From an uncultured Oscillospiraceae bacterium (GTDB taxonomy: Bacteria; Bacillota; Clostridia; Oscillospirales; Acutalibacteraceae), in assembly GCA_900552985.1 (NCBI GenBank), contig USBP01000087.1, forward strand, positions 1 to 6,484: a stretch of 6,484 nucleotides of DNA, read 5' to 3'. Shown here piece after piece: positions 1 to 6,162 of the stretch. The notes beneath the pieces were generated by a model. The model was not told the origin of the DNA. It was given only the letters and a program-made list of their open reading frames with translations, and did not search any database. A program made the position numbers and the translations under genes. How positions within the stretch are numbered: position 1 is the first letter of the stretch; each line of letters starts with the position of its first letter.

Positions 1-13
1 GGGGGGGGGGGGG
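1..13. repeat. Poly-G run at the window edge
   Basis: Thirteen consecutive G residues open the window and are followed at once by five T. A homopolymer exactly at the edge is more likely a contig-end or sequencing artefact than a biological element. A genuine G-tract cannot be excluded. Nothing functional is assigned. Confidence 0.6.
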
Positions 14-52
14 TTTTTGCACTTCTAACCAAAGCACCGCGCGTGTAAACCG

Positions 53-199
53 CTACCCTTTTAAGGCAATGATAAAGCGCTCGCCGGCCATCGCCGCCGT
101 ATGGATCTCGCCAGAAGCTACTGTGTACTTCCGCTTTCTCATCCGTCCCATGATAAGGTTTACGTTTTCAACCCTTGATCTCAAAATAATGGAATCCAT
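53..199 (-). pseudogene. Possible 48-residue open frame, perhaps a gene remnant
   Basis: On the minus strand an ATG at 199-197 opens a frame that closes with TAG at 55-53 and encodes 48 residues. It is rich in Arg and Lys in the middle (GRMRKRKYTVASGE) and ends in AGERFIIALKG. I do not recognise the family. The same frame stays open upstream to position 286, for 77 sense codons in all, but has no ATG, GTG or TTG there and no ribosome binding site before the internal ATG. That pattern fits either a 5'-decayed gene pointing away from the cas operon or a chance open frame. No function is assigned. Confidence 0.25.
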
Positions 200-253
200 T
201 TCTGATGTAATTCGGTTTTGCCTGTCATAAATCTTAATTTTTCCGTCTTTTAT

Positions 254-285
254 TTGAATTTTTTGGGTAGATATGTTAATATAAT
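254..285 (+). promoter_or_regulatory. Likely sigma-A-type promoter of the cas operon
   Basis: A -35-like TTGAAT lies at 254-259. The best-spaced -10 element is TAATAT at 277-282 (17-nt spacer). A perfect TATAAT overlaps it at 280-285 but would give a 20-nt spacer from the same -35. The region is AT-rich and ends about 35 nt before the cas3 start codon, so the untranslated leader would be short. It is the only promoter-like sequence seen ahead of a tightly packed gene row. The exact start site is inferred from the sequence only. No operator repeat was seen. Confidence 0.5.
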
Positions 286-307
286 ATCATCTATTTATCA
301 ACAAAAA

Positions 308-313
308 AGGAGG
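308..313 (+). promoter_or_regulatory. Ribosome binding site that fixes the cas3 start
   Basis: AGGAGG stands 6 nt before the GTG at 320. This selects GTG 320 over the upstream in-frame ATG at 218, whose extension would run through the promoter and encode a sequence unlike any Cas3 N-terminus. Confidence 0.85.
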
Positions 314-319
314 TTCTTT

Positions 320-2716
320 GTGCTGTATCCTGCTCATCTTGAGAAAAGTGACAAGGGGGATTGGTATATACAAACAGTAGAAGAGCATTGTCAAAGCAGT
401 GCTCACATCGCACGCTCTATCGCTCCCAACGGGTTAAAAGCGCTCTGCTATCTGGCGGCTCTGCTGCATGATATGGGGAAATATACAGAGGACTTCAAAG
501 GATATATTACCGCAGCAGCTGAAGGAAAGCCAGTTGCTCGAGGTAGCGTCAACCACACCTTCGCCGGGGCAAGATTTGCGATGGAACAATGGCATCAAAG
601 CCCTGGCCAAACATTGCGAAACATGACGGCTGAAATCTTGGCCTTTGCAGCTGGTTCGCATCATGGGCAATTTGATTGCCTCTCCCCAGAGGGAGCGGAT
701 GGATTTCTGCACCGAATCCAAAAGGGGGGCATCAGTTATCAAGAAGCCAAAAGGAATTTTCTCAATAATTGTGTTTCTCTTGAAACATTGGATCGTCTAT
801 TTGAAGACGCGGTGCTGGAAATTGAGGCAATGCAAAAACGGCTGCGCTCCTGCTCTAAGGATGCAGAGGAAATGCTGTTTTATTTTGCAATGCTTGCCCG
901 CATGGTGTTATCCTCCGTGATCGAAGGAGATCGAGCAGATACAGCGGCCTTTGAGCAGCACCGCTCCGCCATTCGGGGCGGCAGCGATTCTTTCAGCGAT
1001 TGGGACACACTGCTTGCTCGTGTTGAGGCAAAGCTTCTATCCCTCCCCGCCAGCACAGCGATCAACCGGGCCCGGCGCTGCATTTCAGATCTCTGCCGAA
1101 AAGCTGCTGGCCGCGGCGGGATATTCCGCTTGAGCGTTCCAACCGGAGGGGGAAAAACGCTGACAGCGCTGCGCTATGCATTGGCCTGCGCTTGTAAAAC
1201 TCATAAGGAACGGATTTTTTTCGTCATTCCCCTGCTCAGCATCCTAGAGCAGAACGCCAAATCCATCCGCGCCTACATTTCGGAGGATGCACTCATTCTG
1301 GAGCATCACTCCAATGTTATCCGGGAAAAGGAGGGAGAATATGAGGGCGAACTAAACCCGGCTGAGCTGCTGCTAGAAAACTGGCGCGCACCCATTGTGA
1401 TCACTACGCTTGTCCAACTGCTCAATACGCTCTTTGCCGGCAAGACCTCCTGCATCCGGCGCATGTCTGCTTTGGCAAACAGTGTGCTCATAATCGATGA
1501 AGTGCAGTCTGTCCCGCGTTCTATGCTGTCACAATTCAATTTGGCAATTAATTTTTTGGCTAAGTTCTGTGGTGCAACGGTTGTGCTCTGCTCTGCGACG
1601 CAGCCCTGCTTGGAGGAAGTAAAACACGGCCTTCAGTATGCGCCTGAGCCGGAGTTAGTCCCTTATGACCAAGCGCTCTGGTCCGTGTTCCGGCGGACAG
1701 AAGTAAAAGATCTGCGCCGCCAAGGAGGTTACACGATTGAGGAGCTCGCCGGTTTTGCGGAGGAATGTCAGGCCGCTAACCGCAGCGTACTGCTCATTTG
1801 CAACACAAAAGCGGAAGCGAGGAAGATGTTTGAGGCTCTGAGGCAGTGCTCTCAAGCGCCTCTGTTTCACCTCTCTACCTCTATGTGTATGGAGCATCGG
1901 GAAGCCACATTGGCCCATATCAATCGCGCCCTTCTGGAGAAGAAAGGATTGATATGTGTATCCACCCAGCTGGTAGAGGCCGGCGTGGATTTTTCTTTCG
2001 GGTGTGTCATTCGCGTTTGTGCAGGGCTAGATAATATTGTACAGGCCGCCGGGCGCTGCAATCGCAGCGGCGAATTTGCAAAAATCTGCCCCGTTTATAT
2101 TGTCAATATCCGCGGAGAGGACCTCAGCCGCCTGCCGGAAATCCGCCAGGCACAGCAAGCGGCAGAGTCCACTTTGCTGCGTTACCACCAAAATCCAGCC
2201 ATCTTTGAAAACGATCTTACCGGGGCAACAGCCATTCACACCTATTATCGGGATCTCTATTGTGAAATGGCGCAGGAAAGCCAGGATTATCCGCTGCCCG
2301 CCTTGAAAACCTCGATGTTTCAGCTACTGTCCCGGAATCGGGAGGGCAGAAACCATTGCCCAACACAAGACCGCTATCTGCTCGGTCAGGCCTTTCGCAC
2401 CGCAGGGGAGCAATTTCAAATTTTTCAAGACGACACGATGGATGATGTTATCGTGCCCTATAAAAAGGGGCAAGAGCTTATCACGCAGTTAAACGGGGCA
2501 TCCGCCATGTGGGATCTTGACTACCGCAAAGGCCTGCTGCGGGAAGCCGCACGCTTCACCGTCTCCCTTTATGAACACGAATATAGGAAGCTACTGGACA
2601 CCGGAGGAATTTTTACAATCTGCGGCGGTGAAGTATTGGCCCTGCGCTCTGAATTTTATGCTCAGGAAACCGGATTCCGAATAGACGGAGTCCTAAATCC
2701 ATATCTGGAGGTGTGA
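320..2716 (+). CDS. cas3: CRISPR-associated nuclease-helicase Cas3 (type I-C)
   Basis: Cas3 is the ATP-dependent 3'-5' helicase and ssDNA nuclease recruited by Cascade to nick and degrade target DNA. The 798-residue protein has an N-terminal HD nuclease domain: H23, the LLHDMGK motif with H50-D51, H79 in VNHTFAG, H114-H115-G and EGDRADT at 202-208. An SF2 helicase core follows: Walker A PTGGGKT with K279, a DEVQ box at 393-396, SAT at 425-427, STQLVEAGVD from 548, and motif VI QAAGRCNRSG at 575-584. The remaining ~200 residues form the C-terminal region. All expected catalytic residues appear present, so it looks functional. Motif II ends in Gln rather than the His of DExH proteins, a variant I recall among related Cas3 proteins. 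The start is GTG, chosen by the AGGAGG 6 nt upstream. As first gene of the operon it is directly under the putative promoter. Family and subtype are secure from motifs and context. Confidence 0.95.
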   Translation: MLYPAHLEKSDKGDWYIQTVEEHCQSSAHIARSIAPNGLKALCYLAALLHDMGKYTEDFKGYITAAAEGKPVARGSVNHTFAGARFAMEQWHQSPGQTLRNMTAEILAFAAGSHHGQFDCLSPEGADGFLHRIQKGGISYQEAKRNFLNNCVSLETLDRLFEDAVLEIEAMQKRLRSCSKDAEEMLFYFAMLARMVLSSVIEGDRADTAAFEQHRSAIRGGSDSFSDWDTLLARVEAKLLSLPASTAINRARRCISDLCRKAAGRGGIFRLSVPTGGGKTLTALRYALACACKTHKERIFFVIPLLSILEQNAKSIRAYISEDALILEHHSNVIREKEGEYEGELNPAELLLENWRAPIVITTLVQLLNTLFAGKTSCIRRMSALANSVLIIDEVQSVPRSMLSQFNLAINFLAKFCGATVVLCSATQPCLEEVKHGLQYAPEPELVPYDQALWSVFRRTEVKDLRRQGGYTIEELAGFAEECQAANRSVLLICNTKAEARKMFEALRQCSQAPLFHLSTSMCMEHREATLAHINRALLEKKGLICVSTQLVEAGVDFSFGCVIRVCAGLDNIVQAAGRCNRSGEFAKICPVYIVNIRGEDLSRLPEIRQAQQAAESTLLRYHQNPAIFENDLTGATAIHTYYRDLYCEMAQESQDYPLPALKTSMFQLLSRNREGRNHCPTQDRYLLGQAFRTAGEQFQIFQDDTMDDVIVPYKKGQELITQLNGASAMWDLDYRKGLLREAARFTVSLYEHEYRKLLDTGGIFTICGGEVLALRSEFYAQETGFRIDGVLNPYLEV
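2707..2712 (+). promoter_or_regulatory. Ribosome binding site of cas5c, with a TTG start
   Basis: GGAGGT lies within the last codons of cas3, 11 nt before a TTG at 2724. No ATG or GTG in the cas5c frame lies closer, and the predicted N-terminus from TTG aligns naturally with the family opening (F-E-V-T-G-D-Y-A). The long spacer and the TTG codon together suggest modest initiation, probably aided by ribosomes terminating on cas3. Confidence 0.7.
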
Positions 2717-2723
2717 TATCACA

Positions 2724-3452
2724 TTGCATATTAGAAACACAGTGGAGTTTGAAGTGACTGGCGATTACGCCCTCTTTGCCGACCCGATTATGCGCATTGG
2801 CGGCGAAAAATGCACGCTGCAAATTCCTACCTATGAGGCATTGAAGGGTATTCTTTCTTCTGTATACTGGAAGCCTACTCTCGTTTGGTATATCGATGCC
2901 GTTCGTATTATGAACCCGATTCAGACTCAGGTGAAAGGGATACGTCCGATTAAATACAGCAACGGGCAAAACGACCTCGCATTTTATAACTATCTTTACA
3001 ACTGCCGCTATCAGGTGCGCGCTCATTTTGAATGGAATGAACACCGGCCGGAGCTGTCATCTGACCGCAACGAGCATAAGCACCATAATATTGCCCGCCG
3101 AATGATTGAGCGCGGCGGGCGGCGGGATATTTTTCTTGGCACGCGAGAATGCCAGGGCTATGTAACCCCCTGCACATTCGGCGAGGGAAAGGGGCACTAT
3201 GACGATACCCCAGAGCTGGCTTTCGGGCTAATGTATCATGGCATTACCTACGCAGATGAGGCTCACTCGGAAGAGACACAGGGGCATATGAGCATCCGCT
3301 TTTGGTATCCGGTTATGAAGCATGGCATCATTGAATTTCCTCGACCGGAGCAATGCGAAATCATCCAGCCAGTAAGAGAAATGCGTATAAAGCCCTTTGG
3401 GGTAGGGCTTGGGAATTTTCAACCTGTGGACATGTTGGAGGAGGGTGAGTAA
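2724..3452 (+). CDS. cas5c: CRISPR-associated endoribonuclease Cas5c (Cas5d), crRNA processing
   Basis: In type I-C, Cas5c replaces Cas6: it cuts the precursor crRNA within the repeat and stays bound to the 5' handle in Cascade. The 242-residue product matches the usual length. Family hallmarks are the N-terminal beta strand with GDYALFADP (13-21), IGGEK (25-29), PTYEALKGIL (35-44), YWKPT (48-52), IRPIKY (73-78), GGRRDIFLGTRECQGYV (131-147) and FPRPEQC near the C-terminus. The catalytic residues reported for the Bacillus halodurans enzyme (Tyr46, Lys116, His117, recalled from memory) correspond here to Y48, K119 and H120 in DRNEHKHH, so the nuclease is probably active. The gene begins 7 nt after the cas3 stop with a TTG codon, and its stop abuts the cas8c ATG. 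Identification is secure; the TTG start is an inference from spacing and family similarity. Confidence 0.95.
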   Translation: MHIRNTVEFEVTGDYALFADPIMRIGGEKCTLQIPTYEALKGILSSVYWKPTLVWYIDAVRIMNPIQTQVKGIRPIKYSNGQNDLAFYNYLYNCRYQVRAHFEWNEHRPELSSDRNEHKHHNIARRMIERGGRRDIFLGTRECQGYVTPCTFGEGKGHYDDTPELAFGLMYHGITYADEAHSEETQGHMSIRFWYPVMKHGIIEFPRPEQCEIIQPVREMRIKPFGVGLGNFQPVDMLEEGE

Positions 3453-5336
3453 ATGGGCATTCTGCAAGCAGCTTACCGCACCTATGAAACATATGCCCAC
3501 CGCGCGGGCGTTATCATCGAAGGGGAAAAAGAGCCTCTGGCTCCCCTTTCTCATGTGATCACGAATGCAAAGATTGAGATCACCCTCTCGCAAGAAGGGA
3601 TATTTCAAAGCGCCGTTGAAGTGCCAAAGGAAGAAAGTAAAACGCTGATTCCCGCTACCATCGAATCCGCTGGACGTGTTGGAACAAATGTCACAGCACA
3701 CCCGATCTGTGACCAGCTGCAATATCTGGCCCCCTATGGTGGAGATAAATTTGAAAACTATCTTGCCCAGCTGCGGCAATGGGCCGCGTCCCCATTTTCT
3801 CACCCGATCGTACAAGCCATTTTACAATATGCTCAAAAGGGAACTATCGTTCAAGATCTCGCGGCATCCGGCCTCATCACACTGAAGAAAACAGATGCTC
3901 CAGCAAAAGGCGGCGTTCCAGAAGAAGCGTATGATAAATACCTTGTGCGCTGGCGCGTCATCCCGGGCCGCCAATCTGCCTGCTGGCAAAATATCGAGCT
4001 TTTTGATTGCTTCATCCGGTTTTATGCCGCCGCGCTTGCACAGGGCCCGCGCGGCTTTTGCTCGATCTCCGGGCAAGAGGATACCATCTGCAAGATGCAT
4101 CCAAAGGGCGCCGCCCCATCTAGCCCAAATGCGAAACTGATTTCCGCAAACGATAGTGCAAATTTCACTTATCGCGGGCGCTTCACACAGGCCGATCAAG
4201 CCCTCAGCGTTGGGTACATCGCTTCCCAAAAAGCGCACAGCGCCCTACGCTGGGTTGCTGCAAATCAGGGCGTTGTCTGGGGCAAGCGCACATTCCTATG
4301 CTGGAATCCGGAAGGCAAGCCGGTGCCGTTCTTCGATGCGCTTGGTTTTCCCGCAGAGGCCAAGCGTGATTTTGTCAGCTACCAAAACCAGCTGCAGCAA
4401 ACATTGCAGGGCTATCGAAATCTATTAAAACCAGAGGATGATGTGATAATTGCCGTGTTGGATGCCGCTACATCCGGGCGCTTGAGCGTCACGTATTATA
4501 ACGAGCTCAAAAGCTCCGATTTTTTACAACGGATCGAGCGCTGGTATACCACCTGCTGCTGGGATTACCGTCCACGTGGCACGCATTCACGTAACACGCA
4601 TTCATATGGCATTCAATCCCCCACGATTTACCGTATTGTATCTTGTGCCTACGGCATACAACATGGAGAAAAATTAGAAACCGATCCCAAACTAATGCGA
4701 GAGCAGGCGCAGCAAGTGCTGAGCTGCCTGGTAGAGTGCCGACCGATTCCAGAAGCATTGTGCCGTGCGTTGGTAGTGCGCGCCGGTATGCCGTCCGCTT
4801 ATACTCCTGAAAATTGGGAAGCAATTCTCGCCACCACCTGCGCATTGATTCGGAAAAAGCGAAACGACTTTGCAAAGGCTGCCAGAGAGAATTCTAATAT
4901 CACACAATCAATAAACAGCAAGGAGGAATGGACATTGTCGCTGGATACATCCAATCGAGACCGCAGCTACTTATTCGGCCGCTGGCTAGCGGTAATGGAA
5001 CAGGTGGAGCGCAGCACATACGGCAATGAGGAAAAACGGGAGCCCAACGCCATCCGGATGCAGCCGGTTTTTACCCGGCGGCCGCTTTATGCGATGCGCA
5101 TTCTTTCCGATCAGCTCATCCCCTATTTTGAGCGGCTCACTCCGGGGCGTCGCGTGTATTTCCGCAGGATCATTGAAGAAATCGCAAACCTGCTCAGCAT
5201 GGAAGACCCTAATTTAGAGCAGCCGCTGGAGGACACCTATCTGCTCGGCTATTACCATCAGCGCTCTGCGCTAACCCAAAAGAAAAAGGAAGAAAACGAA
5301 ACGGAGGAAGAACAGAATGAGCGCACTAAAAAATAA
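3453..5336 (+). CDS. cas8c: Cascade large subunit Cas8c (Csd1), type I-C
   Basis: Cas8c is the large subunit of type I-C Cascade, which reads the PAM and helps open target DNA before Cas3 is recruited. The 627-residue product starts MGILQAAYRTYETYA, typical of Csd1. Further family landmarks are AGRVGTNVTAHPICDQ (73-88), ISGQEDTICKMHPKG (205-219), SANDSANFTYRG (231-242), GYIASQKAHSALRW (254-267) and IQSPTIYRIVSCAYG in the C-terminal half. The last ~130 residues carry the helical part that doubles as the small subunit, starting at an internal TTG (codon 495). The tail, QKKKEENETEEEQNERTKK, is highly charged and low in complexity. GGAGGAGGG at 3437-3445 precedes the ATG, which directly follows the cas5c stop; the 3' end overlaps cas7c by 20 nt. 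A 15-nt imperfect duplication at 4580-4604 gives the repeated THS wording. Divergence from common Csd1 is noticeable, but the assignment is firm from motifs and position. Confidence 0.93.
   Translation: MGILQAAYRTYETYAHRAGVIIEGEKEPLAPLSHVITNAKIEITLSQEGIFQSAVEVPKEESKTLIPATIESAGRVGTNVTAHPICDQLQYLAPYGGDKFENYLAQLRQWAASPFSHPIVQAILQYAQKGTIVQDLAASGLITLKKTDAPAKGGVPEEAYDKYLVRWRVIPGRQSACWQNIELFDCFIRFYAAALAQGPRGFCSISGQEDTICKMHPKGAAPSSPNAKLISANDSANFTYRGRFTQADQALSVGYIASQKAHSALRWVAANQGVVWGKRTFLCWNPEGKPVPFFDALGFPAEAKRDFVSYQNQLQQTLQGYRNLLKPEDDVIIAVLDAATSGRLSVTYYNELKSSDFLQRIERWYTTCCWDYRPRGTHSRNTHSYGIQSPTIYRIVSCAYGIQHGEKLETDPKLMREQAQQVLSCLVECRPIPEALCRALVVRAGMPSAYTPENWEAILATTCALIRKKRNDFAKAARENSNITQSINSKEEWTLSLDTSNRDRSYLFGRWLAVMEQVERSTYGNEEKREPNAIRMQPVFTRRPLYAMRILSDQLIPYFERLTPGRRVYFRRIIEEIANLLSMEDPNLEQPLEDTYLLGYYHQRSALTQKKKEENETEEEQNERTKK
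4920..4926 (+). promoter_or_regulatory. Internal ribosome binding site within cas8c, for cas11c
   Basis: A strong AAGGAGG lies inside cas8c, 8 nt before an in-frame TTG at 4935. It encodes part of N-S-K-E-E in Cas8c and sits between two domains, where such a purine run is not demanded by an obvious protein motif. Its strength and spacing match the real gene starts of this operon, which supports a separate initiation event. Confidence 0.7.
4935..5336 (+). CDS. cas11c: Predicted small subunit Cas11c, translated from inside cas8c
   Basis: Type I-C Cascade contains small subunits made by internal translation of the cas8c 3' end (established for other I-C systems such as Desulfovibrio vulgaris). 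Here a TTG at 4935, 8 nt after AAGGAGG, opens a 133-residue protein in the cas8c frame, close to the expected size of Cas11c. It begins (M)SLDTSNRDRSYLFGRWLA, and the rest is mostly helix-forming (VMEQVERS, AMRILSDQLIPYFERL, FRRIIEEIANLLS), consistent with the alpha-helical bundle of Cas11. It ends in the same charged tail as Cas8c and shares its stop. In the complex it would line the inner belly and stabilise the R-loop. An ATG at 4928 is out of frame and only 1 nt from the binding site, so it is not preferred. TTG, like the cas5c start, is weak but usable. The start is predicted, not shown. Confidence 0.72.
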   Translation: MSLDTSNRDRSYLFGRWLAVMEQVERSTYGNEEKREPNAIRMQPVFTRRPLYAMRILSDQLIPYFERLTPGRRVYFRRIIEEIANLLSMEDPNLEQPLEDTYLLGYYHQRSALTQKKKEENETEEEQNERTKK

Positions 5337-6162
5337 GATTGATTTTGCCGCACTGATTTCGGTTACGATGGCCAATCCCAACGGCGATCCGCTCAACGGA
5401 AATCGCCCGCGAACCAACTATGAGGGCTATGGAGAAATCTCCGATGTCTGCATTAAGCGCAAGTTCCGCAATCGGATGCAGGATCTGGGCCACCCCATTT
5501 TTGTGCAATCGGATGACCGTTGTGACGATGGCTTTACCAGCTTGAGTGAACGCGCTAAAAAATCACTGGAGAAAACTAAGGATCGTGATTCCTATGCCCG
5601 CGCAGCCTGTGAAAAATGGATGGATGTGCGCAGCTTCGGTCAAGTATTTGCTTTTAAGGGGAATCAGGCGGATGGCGTATCCATCGGTATTCGCGGGCCT
5701 GTTTCGATCCACCAAGCTGTCAGCCTTTCTCCTGTGGAAGCCTTATCCATGCAGATTACAAAAAGTGTAAACGGCGAGCCTTCCGAAAAGCGCAGTTCAG
5801 ACACAATGGGCTCAAAGCATCTAATCCGTTATGGCCTTTATCTCATCAAAGGGTCCATCAATGTCCAGCTTGCTCAAAAGACCGGATTCAGCGAAGCGGA
5901 TGCGCAGGTAATCAAAGAAGCTCTGCGCACGCTATTCCAAAACGACGCCTCCTCCGCGCGGCCAGAAGGTTCTATGGAAGTCTATAAAGTCTATTGGTGG
6001 GAACATAACTGCCCCAGCGGGCAATATTCTTCTGCAAAAGTACACCGTTCGCTGCACGTCAAATTAAAAGAAGCGGGGACGATGCCAACCTGCCCGGAGG
6101 ATTACGAAATCACGTTGGACGAACTGCCAGGGCTGTGCTGCGAGGTTATCGATGGAATATAA
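5317..6162 (+). CDS. cas7c: Cascade backbone subunit Cas7c (Csd2), type I-C
   Basis: Cas7c forms the repeated backbone that holds the crRNA spacer along its length. The 281-residue product has the usual length. It carries the Csd2 signature TMANPNGDPLNGNRPRT (17-33), followed by YEGYGEISDVCIKRKFRNRM. Later landmarks are FGQVFAF, GIRGPVSIHQAVSLSPVEAL, DTMGSKHLIRYGLYLIKG (162-179), the segment LAQKTGFSEAD, and a C-terminal VYWWEHNCPSG. This is the RAMP/RRM fold of the Cas7 family. GGAGG at 5303-5307 stands 9 nt before the ATG. The start overlaps the end of cas8c by 20 nt, so translation is likely coupled, while its own good binding site would allow the higher output that a multi-copy subunit needs. 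No damage seen. Assignment is secure. Confidence 0.96.
   Translation: MSALKNKIDFAALISVTMANPNGDPLNGNRPRTNYEGYGEISDVCIKRKFRNRMQDLGHPIFVQSDDRCDDGFTSLSERAKKSLEKTKDRDSYARAACEKWMDVRSFGQVFAFKGNQADGVSIGIRGPVSIHQAVSLSPVEALSMQITKSVNGEPSEKRSSDTMGSKHLIRYGLYLIKGSINVQLAQKTGFSEADAQVIKEALRTLFQNDASSARPEGSMEVYKVYWWEHNCPSGQYSSAKVHRSLHVKLKEAGTMPTCPEDYEITLDELPGLCCEVIDGI

Larger units (their letters stand above)
14..319. other. Leader region upstream of the cas operon
   Basis: About 300 bases lie before the first cas gene. The left part (14-200) has mixed composition and carries only a short minus-strand open frame. The right part (about 225-310) turns strongly AT-rich and contains the likely promoter and the cas3 ribosome binding site. 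I looked for CRISPR repeats, tRNA-like structure and a hairpin followed by a T-run, and saw none that was convincing. GC-rich palindromic patches occur around 79-100, but no U-tract follows them. Confidence 0.6.

Noticed and set aside
79..100. GC-rich palindromic patch as a possible terminator
   Set aside because: The complementary GC stretches around GCCGGC form at best a short stem and no T-run follows on either strand, so a rho-independent terminator is not supported.
218..319. N-terminal extension of cas3 from the ATG at 218
   Set aside because: The extra 34 codons run through the AT-rich promoter region and encode a hydrophobic stretch unlike Cas3. The AGGAGG 6 nt before GTG 320 gives a far better start, and the HD domain is complete from there.
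1..319. Search for CRISPR repeats or a repeat-array leader upstream of cas3
   Set aside because: No spaced repeated unit and no type I-C repeat-like ending such as ATTGAAAC is visible. The array is expected on the other side of the operon.
2613..3044. 143-codon antisense open frame across the cas3/cas5c junction
   Set aside because: It lies wholly opposite conserved coding sequence of cas3 and cas5c, and shows no motif.
3228..3815. 195-codon antisense open frame across the cas5c/cas8c junction
   Set aside because: It spans two well-supported genes on the opposite strand and has no recognisable domain. It is best explained as a shadow of the coding frames.
4928..5029. Out-of-frame ATG open frame right after the internal AAGGAGG in cas8c
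   Set aside because: The ATG is 1 nt from the binding site, too close for normal initiation, and the frame ends after about 30 codons with no family resemblance. The in-frame TTG at 4935 is correctly spaced.
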